Shown here: in pieces, positions 57,700 through 64,000 of the stretch
Layout of the letters: the number at the start of each line of letters is the position of its first letter
How positions within the stretch are numbered: position 1 is the first letter of the stretch
Assembly (NCBI RefSeq): GCF_011765465.1
Contig: NZ_CP050265.1
Coordinates: 3,140,425 to 3,204,424, forward strand
Source of the DNA: Erythrobacter sp.
Lineage (GTDB): Bacteria > Pseudomonadota > Alphaproteobacteria > Sphingomonadales > Sphingomonadaceae
Length of the DNA: 64,000 bases
Direction: 5' to 3'
Made by a program: the position numbers and the translations under genes
The notes under the pieces: model-generated
What the model saw: only the letters and a program-made list of their open reading frames with translations
The model's database searches: none
Told to the model about the DNA's origin: nothing

Positions 57700-58923
57700 T
57701 CACAGGCGATAGGCGCGGCGCAGCACGCCGAGCGCCTCGCCGACCAGCTTCTCATCTCCGAGCCCCGCAAGGGCGAGCGCCGAGGAGCCACCGTTGAGAG
57801 CGAGGAGGACGGGTTCGCCGACGATGCCGTGCAGGTTGAGCCACTGGTTGAATTGCCCGCGCTGAAGGCCCGTGTCGGGCGTGTAGAGCCACGTCGCATC
57901 GTCCCAGAAGACCCGGTCGAACTTCAGGTAGAGCTTGTCGAGCACGCCCATCCCGATGCGCCCGATCGCCGCGCGCTTTTCCTCCGGTAGCGGCGGGTCA
58001 AAGGCGATGCTGCCTGCCTTCAGCACCCCCAGCGGGACGGTGACGAGGGCCGCGTCGAAAGGGCGGCGGCCTATGCCCTCGACCTCCAGCGTGACACCCG
58101 CCGCGTCGAGCCGGACCGCGCGGACCGGGTGCGAGAGGTGGTAGCCGTGTCCGCGCTTCAGCCCGCCCAGCAGGCGGTCGTATCCTTCGGGCAGGATCAT
58201 GTCCGCGCCTTCGTAACCGTCGCCCTTGTCCAGCGCCTCGGGGGCGAGGAGGTCGATGTCCGCGCCGAAGGCGATCTGCGCTTCCGCCTCGCGGAACAGC
58301 CAGTCCGGCTGGTTCGCCGCGCGCACCCTGCGTCCGGCGCCGTCCCGCACCGCGTAGCTCTCGCCGGTCTCAACCCGCGAAAGGCCGAGCCCGTCGGCCA
58401 GCGCGGTCAGCGGATTGCCTGTCGCCCCGTGGATCCAGCTTGCCCCGAGATCGAGCGGGAGGCCGAGTTCGCGCGAGGTCCGGATGCGCCCGCCGATCCG
58501 CTCGCTTGCCTCGAACACCACCACCTCGTGCGCGCCCTGCGCGAGCGCCTGGGCCGCGGCCAGACCCGCGATCCCGGCTCCGATCACGGCGATCCGCCCG
58601 TGCCTTTGCGCGAGCATTCGGGAAGCGGCGGCGATGCCCGATTCGTAAGCCGCATGGACCGTGCCGCCGTAGTCCGGGTGGCAGGCTTCGCCGGCGAAGA
58701 ACAGGCGGCCCGCGACCGGCTCGGCGAGGGTCCGGCGGTCATCCGGCCGCTCGCCCCTTGCGACATAGGAATAGGAGCCCAGCGCGAAGGGAGCGCGGCT
58801 CCAGTTCGTTCGCAGGTGGCCGACGAGCCGCGCGCCGCCGACCGGCTCCGCGCGGAGCGAGGCCGAAGGCAGGGTGAACCCGGCAGCGAGGGCGGCGAGC
58901 ATGGTCCGGCGATCGAGGTTCAT
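57700..58923 (-). CDS. circularly permuted FAD-dependent amine oxidase
   Basis: A 407-residue protein with a twin-arginine-like signal (MNLDRRTMLAALAAGF). Its segments resemble flavin monoamine oxidases but in a rotated order. Residues about 36-105 (TNWSRAPFALGSYSYVARG, then GRLFFAGEACHPDYGGTVHA) match the usual C-terminal FAD-binding end. Residues about 110-150 (RIAVIGAGIAGLAAAQAL, then FEASERIGGRIRT) match the usual N-terminal Rossmann start. The protein ends at LGVLRRAYRL, which normally precedes the GSYSY region. No frameshift or gap is seen. The start ATG 58923 has AGGAACGGGG upstream. The substrate is unknown. Confidence 0.85.
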   Translation of the reverse strand: MNLDRRTMLAALAAGFTLPSASLRAEPVGGARLVGHLRTNWSRAPFALGSYSYVARGERPDDRRTLAEPVAGRLFFAGEACHPDYGGTVHAAYESGIAAASRMLAQRHGRIAVIGAGIAGLAAAQALAQGAHEVVVFEASERIGGRIRTSRELGLPLDLGASWIHGATGNPLTALADGLGLSRVETGESYAVRDGAGRRVRAANQPDWLFREAEAQIAFGADIDLLAPEALDKGDGYEGADMILPEGYDRLLGGLKRGHGYHLSHPVRAVRLDAAGVTLEVEGIGRRPFDAALVTVPLGVLKAGSIAFDPPLPEEKRAAIGRIGMGVLDKLYLKFDRVFWDDATWLYTPDTGLQRGQFNQWLNLHGIVGEPVLLALNGGSSALALAGLGDEKLVGEALGVLRRAYRL

Positions 58924-58941
58924 CGCACGGCCCCGTTCCTG

Positions 58942-59166
58942 TCAGCCCCTGAACTTGCGCTCTGCCGAGGGCGGAAACTTGCCGTGCAGCGCCTTCGCCC
59001 GGGTCGGCCGGTCCATCAGCTCGCCCCGGCAATTGGGGCACAGGTCGTCGAGCGCATCGGCGCAGGAAGCGCAGAAGGTGCATTCGAACGAGCAGATGAA
59101 GGCTCCCGGCGCTTCTGCGGGCAGGTCCGCGCCGCAGCGTTCGCAGTCGGGGCGCATTTCCAGCAT
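58942..59166 (-). CDS. DUF1272 small zinc-ribbon protein
   Basis: A 74-residue protein with many cysteines: RPDCERCGADLP, CSFECTFCASCADAL and LCPNCRGEL. This arrangement matches the small DUF1272 family and suggests two zinc sites. Its role is unknown. The ATG at 59166 overlaps the stop of glmM by one base (TGATG), so it is translated from the glmM transcript. Confidence 0.85.
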   Translation of the reverse strand: MLEMRPDCERCGADLPAEAPGAFICSFECTFCASCADALDDLCPNCRGELMDRPTRAKALHGKFPPSAERKFRG

Positions 59167-60503
59167 CAGGCCGCCTGCCGCACGGCTTCGCAGATCGAAT
59201 CCACCACCTGCTCGACCTCGCCGGGGTCGTCGCCTTCGGCCATGACGCGGATGACGGGTTCGGTCCCCGAGGGGCGGATGACGAGCCGCCCGTGGCCTTC
59301 GAGCACTCGCTCCGCCTCGGCGATCGCCGATTTCACCGCGCCGTCTTCGAGCGGCTTGCCCCCGTCGTAGCGCACGTTCTTGAGCAGCTGCGGGACGGGG
59401 TCGAACAGGTGCAGGATCTCGCTCGCCGGCCGGCCTTCGCGCACGAGGCTGGCGAGGACGCGGAGGGCCGCCACGGTCCCGTCTCCGGTGGTCGCGTGGT
59501 CGATCAGGATCATGTGGCCAGACTGTTCCCCGCCGACATTGAACCCGCCTTCGCGCATCTTCTCCAGCACATAGCGGTCGCCGACCTTGGTGCGTTCGAG
59601 CGAAAGGCCGATGCCAGAAAGGTATCGCTCGAGGCCGAGATTGCTCATCACCGTGGCGACCACGCCGCCGCCGGTGAGCGCGCCCTTTTCGTGCATCCGG
59701 GTGGCGATCAGCGCCATGATCTGGTCGCCGTCGACCGCGCGGCCCTTTTCATCGACCACGATCAGCCGGTCCGCATCGCCGTCCAATGCGATGCCGATAT
59801 CCGCGCCTTCCTCGACCACTTTCGCCTGCAATGCCTCGATCGCGGTCGAGCCGACCTTGTCGTTGATGTTCGTCCCGTTGGGCGCGACGCCGAGAGCGAC
59901 CACTTCGGCCCCCAGTTCCCAGATCGCGGACGGTGCGACCTGGTAGGCCGCGCCGTGAGCGCAATCGACCACGACCTTGAGCCCGTCGAAGCTGATGTCC
60001 GAGCCGATCGACCGCTTGACCGCGTGGATGTAGCGCCCGCGCGCATCCTCGATCCGCCGGGCGCGGCCGATCTTCTCGGCCGGGGCGAGCTGGGGCTCGG
60101 CATCCATCAGCCGCTCGATCTCGGCCTCGGTCTCGTCCGACAGCTTGAACCCGTCGGGGCCGAACAGCTTGATCCCGTTGTCGGGAAAGAGGTTGTGGCT
60201 GGCCGAGATCATCACGCCGAGATCGGCGCGCATTTCGCGGGTGAGCAGCGCGATGGCGGGGGTGGGCAGCGGCCCGGTCATGATGACGTCCATCCCGACG
60301 CTGGTGAAGCCTGCCACCAGCGCGCTTTCCATCATGTAGCCCGACAGGCGCGTGTCCTTGCCGATCACGACCCGGTGGCGATGTCCGCCGCGTACGAAAT
60401 GCGTGCCGGCCGCCTGCCCGACTCGCATCGCCGTCGCCGCAGTCATCACGCCTGCATTGGTGCGTCCGCGGATCCCGTCCGTGCCGAAAAACCTGCGTGT
60501 CAT
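59166..60503 (-). CDS. glmM: phosphoglucosamine mutase
   Basis: A 445-residue enzyme converting glucosamine-6-phosphate to glucosamine-1-phosphate on the way to UDP-GlcNAc for cell wall and lipid A. The phosphorylated serine lies in [16 protein letters not shown] near residue 101. The magnesium loop is [10 protein letters not shown] near residue 240, and the sugar loop [20 protein letters not shown] at the C-terminus binds phosphate. The ATG at 60503 ([13 protein letters not shown]) is the conserved start; the frame extends upstream but that part is not family-like. Confidence 0.97.
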   Translation of the reverse strand: MTRRFFGTDGIRGRTNAGVMTAATAMRVGQAAGTHFVRGGHRHRVVIGKDTRLSGYMMESALVAGFTSVGMDVIMTGPLPTPAIALLTREMRADLGVMISASHNLFPDNGIKLFGPDGFKLSDETEAEIERLMDAEPQLAPAEKIGRARRIEDARGRYIHAVKRSIGSDISFDGLKVVVDCAHGAAYQVAPSAIWELGAEVVALGVAPNGTNINDKVGSTAIEALQAKVVEEGADIGIALDGDADRLIVVDEKGRAVDGDQIMALIATRMHEKGALTGGGVVATVMSNLGLERYLSGIGLSLERTKVGDRYVLEKMREGGFNVGGEQSGHMILIDHATTGDGTVAALRVLASLVREGRPASEILHLFDPVPQLLKNVRYDGGKPLEDGAVKSAIAEAERVLEGHGRLVIRPSGTEPVIRVMAEGDDPGEVEQVVDSICEAVRQAA

Positions 60504-60549
60504 GCGGGAAGCGTCCCCCTCGTTCCTCGTGCGATTTGCCAAGCGGGTC

Positions 60550-61872
60550 ATGGCGCGGTTATCGCCGCAAGGGAAGGGCAGTAACCTTGAAAGCGGGCGG
60601 ATTTCCTTGAACGAGACAGCGGAGCCTGCCGGTAGCGGCGGGCGGACCTATGAACTGGTGACGATCCGCCTGCCGGTGGCGCTGACTTTCGCCGCGCTGG
60701 TCGCGGGGCTGGCGGGAGGCGTGCTGCTGGCGGACAGCGGCCTGCCCGAATGGCTGCGCGAGACGCTGGCGCTGATCGGCACGCTGTGGCTGCGCGCTCT
60801 GCAGATGACGATCATCCCGCTGGTCGCCTCGTTGCTGGTGCTGGGCCTGACGCAGACCGTGCGCGCGGCCAGCGCGGGGCGGGCGGCGCGGCGGTTCCTG
60901 CTGCTGGTCTTCGGCGTGCTGATCGCAGGCGGGCTGTTCACGGCGCTCGCCCTGCCGGCGCTACTGGCGGCCTTTCCCATCCCGCCGAGCGCCTCGGGCT
61001 TTCTCGCCGAGGCGCGCGAGGCGCAGGAAGTGCCGGGCATTCTCGATTTCCTCGCCAGCCTCGTCGCGCCCAATATCATAGCCGCTGCCGCCGAGACGGC
61101 GATGCTGCCGCTGACGATCTTCTTCGCGCTTTTCGCCGTCGCCATCACCCGCCTGCCCGACGAGCAGGGCGAGCGCCTCGTCGGGTTCTTCCACGCGCTC
61201 GCCAATGCCATGCTGCTGGTGATCGGCTGGGTGCTGTGGGTCGCGCCCGCCGGCGTGTTCGCGCTCGCATTCGGGGTGGGGGCGAGGAGCGGGGGCGGGG
61301 CCTTCGCGGCGCTCGGCCACTACATCCTCGTCGTCTCTGCCATGGGGGGCTTCGTGCTGGTGCTGGCCTATGCGCTAGCGGCGGTTCTGGGCGGGATTTC
61401 GCCATGGCGTTTCGCGCGCGCCGCGCTGCCCGCACAGGCGGTGGCGGTGTCGACGCAGAGTTCGCTCGCAAGCCTTCCCGCCATGCTCGATTCGGCCTCT
61501 CGGCTCGGCCTGCGCGCGGCGACGGCGGAATTCGTCCTGCCGCTCGCGGTCGCCATTTTCCGCGCGACGAGCCCGGCGATGAACATGGCGGTCGCGCTTT
61601 ATGTCGCGGCGCTCGCCGGCATCGAAATCACGCCGGTCGCGGCGCTTGCGGGGATCATGGTCGCGCTGGTCATATCGGTCGGCTCGGTCAGCCTGCCCGG
61701 CTCGATCAGCTTCGTCGTCTCGATCGGGCCGATTGCGCTTGCCATGGGCGTGCCGGTCGAACCGCTCGCGCTGCTGGTCGCGGTCGAGATGCTGCCCGAC
61801 ATCATGCGCACGCTCGCCAATGTCACGATGAACCTCGCGGTCACGAGCGCGGTCGACCGGACCGGCAGATGA
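60550..61872 (+). CDS. dicarboxylate/amino acid:cation (DAACS) symporter
   Basis: A protein of about 440 residues (about 421 if it begins at TTG 60607) with eight predicted helices and two re-entrant hairpins. Family traits are [16 protein letters not shown] near the N-terminus, the serine-rich [14 protein letters not shown] re-entrant loop, and the [13 protein letters not shown] cation-binding helix. [15 protein letters not shown] is the second hairpin. It carries dicarboxylates or amino acids with sodium or protons. The start is ambiguous: ATG 60550 leaves only 46 nt to the divergent glmM, while TTG 60607 leaves room for a promoter. Confidence 0.85.
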   Translation: MARLSPQGKGSNLESGRISLNETAEPAGSGGRTYELVTIRLPVALTFAALVAGLAGGVLLADSGLPEWLRETLALIGTLWLRALQMTIIPLVASLLVLGLTQTVRAASAGRAARRFLLLVFGVLIAGGLFTALALPALLAAFPIPPSASGFLAEAREAQEVPGILDFLASLVAPNIIAAAAETAMLPLTIFFALFAVAITRLPDEQGERLVGFFHALANAMLLVIGWVLWVAPAGVFALAFGVGARSGGGAFAALGHYILVVSAMGGFVLVLAYALAAVLGGISPWRFARAALPAQAVAVSTQSSLASLPAMLDSASRLGLRAATAEFVLPLAVAIFRATSPAMNMAVALYVAALAGIEITPVAALAGIMVALVISVGSVSLPGSISFVVSIGPIALAMGVPVEPLALLVAVEMLPDIMRTLANVTMNLAVTSAVDRTGR

Positions 61873-61984
61873 CGCAATATGCGCGGCACGATCCGCAATC
61901 CTCATCTTGCAACCCTTCGCGCGGCCGCGCGTTGGTGCTAGGAGCCCGATACAAGTTCATCCAAGCAAACCATCCGGAGGATTT

Positions 61985-62593
61985 ATGGCATTTCAATTGA
62001 GCCCGCTTCCCTATGCCCCCGACGCGCTCGACCCGGCGATTTCGGCCGAGACGCTGTCGTTCCACCATGGCAAGCACCACCAGGCCTATGTCGACAAGAC
62101 CAACGCCGCGATCGAAGGCACGGACCACGACGGCAAGTCGCTGGAGGCGATCATCGCCGCATCGCGCGGCAGCAATGCGGGCCTGTTCAACAATTCCGCC
62201 CAGACCTGGAACCACGCGTTCTACTGGAACTCGCTGTCGCCCGACGGCGGTGAGCCTTCGGCCGAACTCAAGGCCAAGATCGACGAGGCTTTCGGTTCGA
62301 TGGACGAGCTGAAGAAGGCGCTCAAGGAACGCGGCGCGGGCCATTTCGCGTCGGGCTGGGTGTGGCTCGCGGAGAAGGGCGGCAAGCTCTCGATCGAGGA
62401 ATCGCACGATGCCGACACGCTCGCCGACAGCGAATTCAACCCGCTGCTGACGATCGACGTGTGGGAGCACGCCTATTACCTCGACCACCAGAACAAGCGG
62501 CCGAGCTATCTCGACGCGGTCGTCGATGGAAAGCTCAACTGGGCCTTCGCCAGCGAGAATCTCGCGCGCGGATCGACCTGGACCTACGGCTGA
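61985..62593 (+). CDS. sodB: superoxide dismutase (Fe/Mn family)
   Basis: A 202-residue iron-type superoxide dismutase. Metal ligands are the His of LSFHHGKHHQAYV, His in TWNHAFYWN, and Asp and His in LTIDVWEHAYYLDH. The AQTWNHAFYWNSL stretch with the WLAEK segment favours Fe over Mn. GGAGGATTT immediately before the ATG is a strong ribosome site. It is a monocistronic gene with a good terminator, and is the fourth oxidative-defence gene of the window. Confidence 0.96.
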   Translation: MAFQLSPLPYAPDALDPAISAETLSFHHGKHHQAYVDKTNAAIEGTDHDGKSLEAIIAASRGSNAGLFNNSAQTWNHAFYWNSLSPDGGEPSAELKAKIDEAFGSMDELKKALKERGAGHFASGWVWLAEKGGKLSIEESHDADTLADSEFNPLLTIDVWEHAYYLDHQNKRPSYLDAVVDGKLNWAFASENLARGSTWTYG

Positions 62594-62618
62594 GTTCATC
62601 GCCCGCGATGAAAGGAGA

Positions 62619-62654
62619 GGGCCCGCCGCGCTTCGCGCGAGCGGGCCCTTTTCT
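62619..62654 (+). terminator. Rho-independent terminator after sodB
   Basis: An 8-bp outer stem (62619-62626 with 62641-62648) plus an inner CGCG/CGCG stem, followed by TTTTC. It lies about 25 nt after the stop codon. Confidence 0.85.
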
Positions 62655-62678
62655 TGTGCGATTTGGCGCGCGGCGGCT

Positions 62679-63308
62679 TCAGCCCTTGGCGGCGGCGACC
62701 CCCTTGCCCGCGGCGACGTCGTCGAGCTCCTCGAGGATCGCGCGATGTGCCGTGTCGTCGTCGACCGAACGCTGGGGGATGTCCCCGTCCGCGAGCATCG
62801 AGTTCAAGGCGGCGCGGGCGCGGCCCACGCGGCTCTTGATCGTGCCGACCGCGCAGCCGCAGATCTGCGCCGCCTCTTCATAGGAAAAGCCGCCCGCACC
62901 GACCAGCAGCAGCGCCTCGCGCCGTTCGGGCGGCAGCGTGAGCAGGGCGCGGTGCATATCGGACAGGTGGAGCGGTTCCTCCTGCCCGGCGGGCGCGGTC
63001 AGGATGCGTTCGGCCACGCCTTCGTCGTATTCGCCGCGAAAGCGGTTGCGGCGCATATCCGTAAGATAGGCATTGCGCAGGATCACGAAGGTCCAGGCGC
63101 GCATCGACGTGCCGGGTTCGAACCTTTCCTGCGCGGCCCACGCCTTTAGCAGGGTCTCCTGCACGAGGTCGTCGGCCATGTCGGGCCGTCCGCACAGGCC
63201 GCGCGCGAAGGCGCGCAGGTGCGGCACGACCTCTGTCAGTTCGCGCTTGAACTCGGCCTTCTGGGCGGGGGTGCGCTTGATCGGTTTCTTGTTTTTCTTT
63301 TCGGCCAT
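62679..63308 (-). CDS. ecfG: EcfG-type general stress response sigma factor
   Basis: A 209-residue ECF sigma factor. Region 2 covers residues about 25-95 (LRAFARGLCGRPDMADDLVQ and then TLLKAWAAQERF). Region 4 covers about 120-175 (LLTLPPERREALLLVGAGG then YEEAAQICGCAVGTIKSRVGRAR, given in parts). EcfG factors direct the alphaproteobacterial general stress response and are held by NepR and released by PhyR. The ATG at 63308 overlaps the stop of nepR by one base (TAATG). A perfect EcfG promoter lies upstream of the pair, so autoregulation is likely. Confidence 0.94.
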   Translation of the reverse strand: MAEKKNKKPIKRTPAQKAEFKRELTEVVPHLRAFARGLCGRPDMADDLVQETLLKAWAAQERFEPGTSMRAWTFVILRNAYLTDMRRNRFRGEYDEGVAERILTAPAGQEEPLHLSDMHRALLTLPPERREALLLVGAGGFSYEEAAQICGCAVGTIKSRVGRARAALNSMLADGDIPQRSVDDDTAHRAILEELDDVAAGKGVAAAKG

Positions 63309-63592
63309 TACGCTCCGCCCCCTTTCGAAGGGGGCTTGTCGGAAGTCTCCCCGGCGTTGTCGGTTTCCGGGCCGACCTCGTCGGGGTCGGTTTCGTCGAG
63401 CTTGTCGAGCAGGGCCTTGAAACTGTCGGGGAGGTCTTCCTCCACCACCGAATCGTAAAGCTGCCTGAGGCCATGGCTCCAGTCGGGCTTTTCGCCTTTC
63501 GCGGGGTCGCCTGCGGGCTCGCCCGCTCCCGGCCCAGCCTTGCCGCTGCCCGGTTTCGCCCCTGCTTCGCGTGATGTTTCCTGTGACGCCAT
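63308..63592 (-). CDS. nepR: NepR-family anti-sigma factor
   Basis: A 94-residue protein. The NepR core is seen near residues 45-70 as GLRQLYDSVVEEDLP and DSFKALLDKLDE, the two helices that hold the sigma factor or PhyR. The flanks are Gly/Pro/Lys-rich and disordered. The ATG at 63592 (MASQETS) is used; the frame extends upstream in Arg-rich sequence. It directly precedes ecfG with a one-base overlap, the usual arrangement. Confidence 0.9.
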   Translation of the reverse strand: MASQETSREAGAKPGSGKAGPGAGEPAGDPAKGEKPDWSHGLRQLYDSVVEEDLPDSFKALLDKLDETDPDEVGPETDNAGETSDKPPSKGGGA

Positions 63593-63718
63593 ATGCGTGT
63601 CTGTCTGTCCTCGATCCCGTTCGGCGCGCCCTGTGCTTGCTCGCGGCCCCCCGCCGCTCATCTCGTGTCCCGGTCACAGGCGAACTTTCGCATGATGCCG
63701 GAAGGCGCGTGTTGTGGG

Positions 63719-63743
63719 AACGTAGCGCGCGGTGTTTGGTTCC
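63719..63743 (-). promoter_or_regulatory. EcfG-type promoter of nepR-ecfG
   Basis: On the minus strand GGAAC (63743-63739) and CGTT (63722-63719) are spaced by exactly 16 nt, the EcfG consensus. The leader to nepR would be about 120 nt. On the plus strand the overlapping sequence reads GGAAC-N16-GGTT, one base from consensus, so the site might also serve the divergent kinase gene. Confidence 0.8.
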
Positions 63744-63772
63744 GTCCACACACCAAGGCAAATCTATCCTCC

Positions 63773-64000
63773 ATGACACCAACAGGCGCACCATCCGGCC
63801 CTTCGGCACAAGGCGAAGCCGCATCCGGCCCCGACCGGGCTCCGGCCCCGGTCGAGGGGCAGGCTGATGCGCGTGCCGGGGCGCTCACCGCGCCGCCGCC
63901 GCAGGCGAGCCGCGCGCGGCGCTGGCTGGTGAGCTATCCGCGGGCCATTCCGGTCGCGATCTTCATCGCCATCGCCGCGATCACCGCGCTCAGTGTCTTC
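63773..64000 (+). CDS. N-terminus of a membrane protein, probably a stress-sensing histidine kinase (partial)
   Basis: A frame starting at ATG 63773 runs off the right edge; 76 residues are visible. After a disordered Pro/Gly/Ala-rich stretch (about 50 residues) comes a hydrophobic membrane helix, IPVAIFIAIAAITALSVF. In alphaproteobacteria a CHASE3/HWE-type sensor kinase often lies divergent from nepR-ecfG and controls PhyR, and this start fits that. The catalytic part is outside the window, so kinase identity is inferred from context only. Confidence 0.5.
   Translation, partial: MTPTGAPSGPSAQGEAASGPDRAPAPVEGQADARAGALTAPPPQASRARRWLVSYPRAIPVAIFIAIAAITALSVF

Overview
The DNA is GC-rich (about two thirds G+C by eye) and densely packed, with many ATGA, GTGA and TGATG start-stop overlaps. 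Gene content points to an alphaproteobacterium, most likely of the order Sphingomonadales and plausibly the family Erythrobacteraceae. The main clues are a NepR/EcfG general stress response locus, a CycM-type membrane-anchored cytochrome c, a DUF4129-DUF4350-MoxR-DUF58-SpoIIM-RDD operon, a large TonB-dependent receptor beside catabolic genes, and YkuD-type L,D-transpeptidases. The genus cannot be fixed from the sequence alone. No phage, integrase, transposase, rRNA or CRISPR array was seen; one tRNA (Gln, CTG) is present.

Layout. 1-9 kb: a partial Cys-rich protein, a DUF2306 membrane protein, a membrane LytTR regulator, then the peroxide-defence genes katG, ahpF and ahpC, a sulfotransferase-like gene, and a small HTH regulator paired with a membrane protein. 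9-17 kb: a secreted metallophosphoesterase, a tandem repeat running into the 3' end of aroC, a ruvA-(three small genes)-ruvB operon, and a very Ser-rich surface protein with a PEP-CTERM-like tail. 17-27 kb: a rhodanese lipoprotein, aconitase, an EamA transporter, two different L,D-transpeptidases, and an ispG operon carrying a thioredoxin-like lipoprotein and a histone-deacetylase-like amidohydrolase. 27-41 kb: an esterase, an SDR, isoaspartyl peptidase, the MoxR operon ending in a GNAT and a class A beta-lactamase, pheA, cytochrome c, rlmE and ppx. 42-55.5 kb: an apparent catabolic island with AcoABC-like 2-oxoacid/acetoin dehydrogenase components, a Rieske ferredoxin, a Rieske oxygenase, a cytochrome P450, a TetR regulator, an MFS carrier, two SDRs, a carboxymuconolactone-decarboxylase-like protein, a ThuA-like protein and a TonB receptor. 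55.7-64 kb: a LOG family protein, thiD, a circularly permuted FAD amine oxidase, DUF1272, glmM, a DAACS symporter, sodB, and the nepR-ecfG stress operon with the start of a divergent membrane protein that is probably a sensor kinase.

How the parts work together. Perfect EcfG-type promoters (GGAAC-N16-CGTT) lie upstream of both nepR-ecfG and ahpC. This suggests an autoregulated general stress sigma factor that also drives peroxide defence. A second shared element, GAT-N5-CAATCGATT, lies at nearly the same distance upstream of katG and ahpC and may be a peroxide-responsive operator. The 42-55.5 kb island looks like a complete uptake-oxidation-cleavage unit for an unknown hydrophobic or aromatic substrate, under a local TetR repressor. 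The strongest single oddity is the amine oxidase at 57.7-58.9 kb: the segment that is normally C-terminal (GSYSY and the FAD-binding FAGEA region) precedes the N-terminal Rossmann GxGxxG in one continuous, signal-bearing protein.
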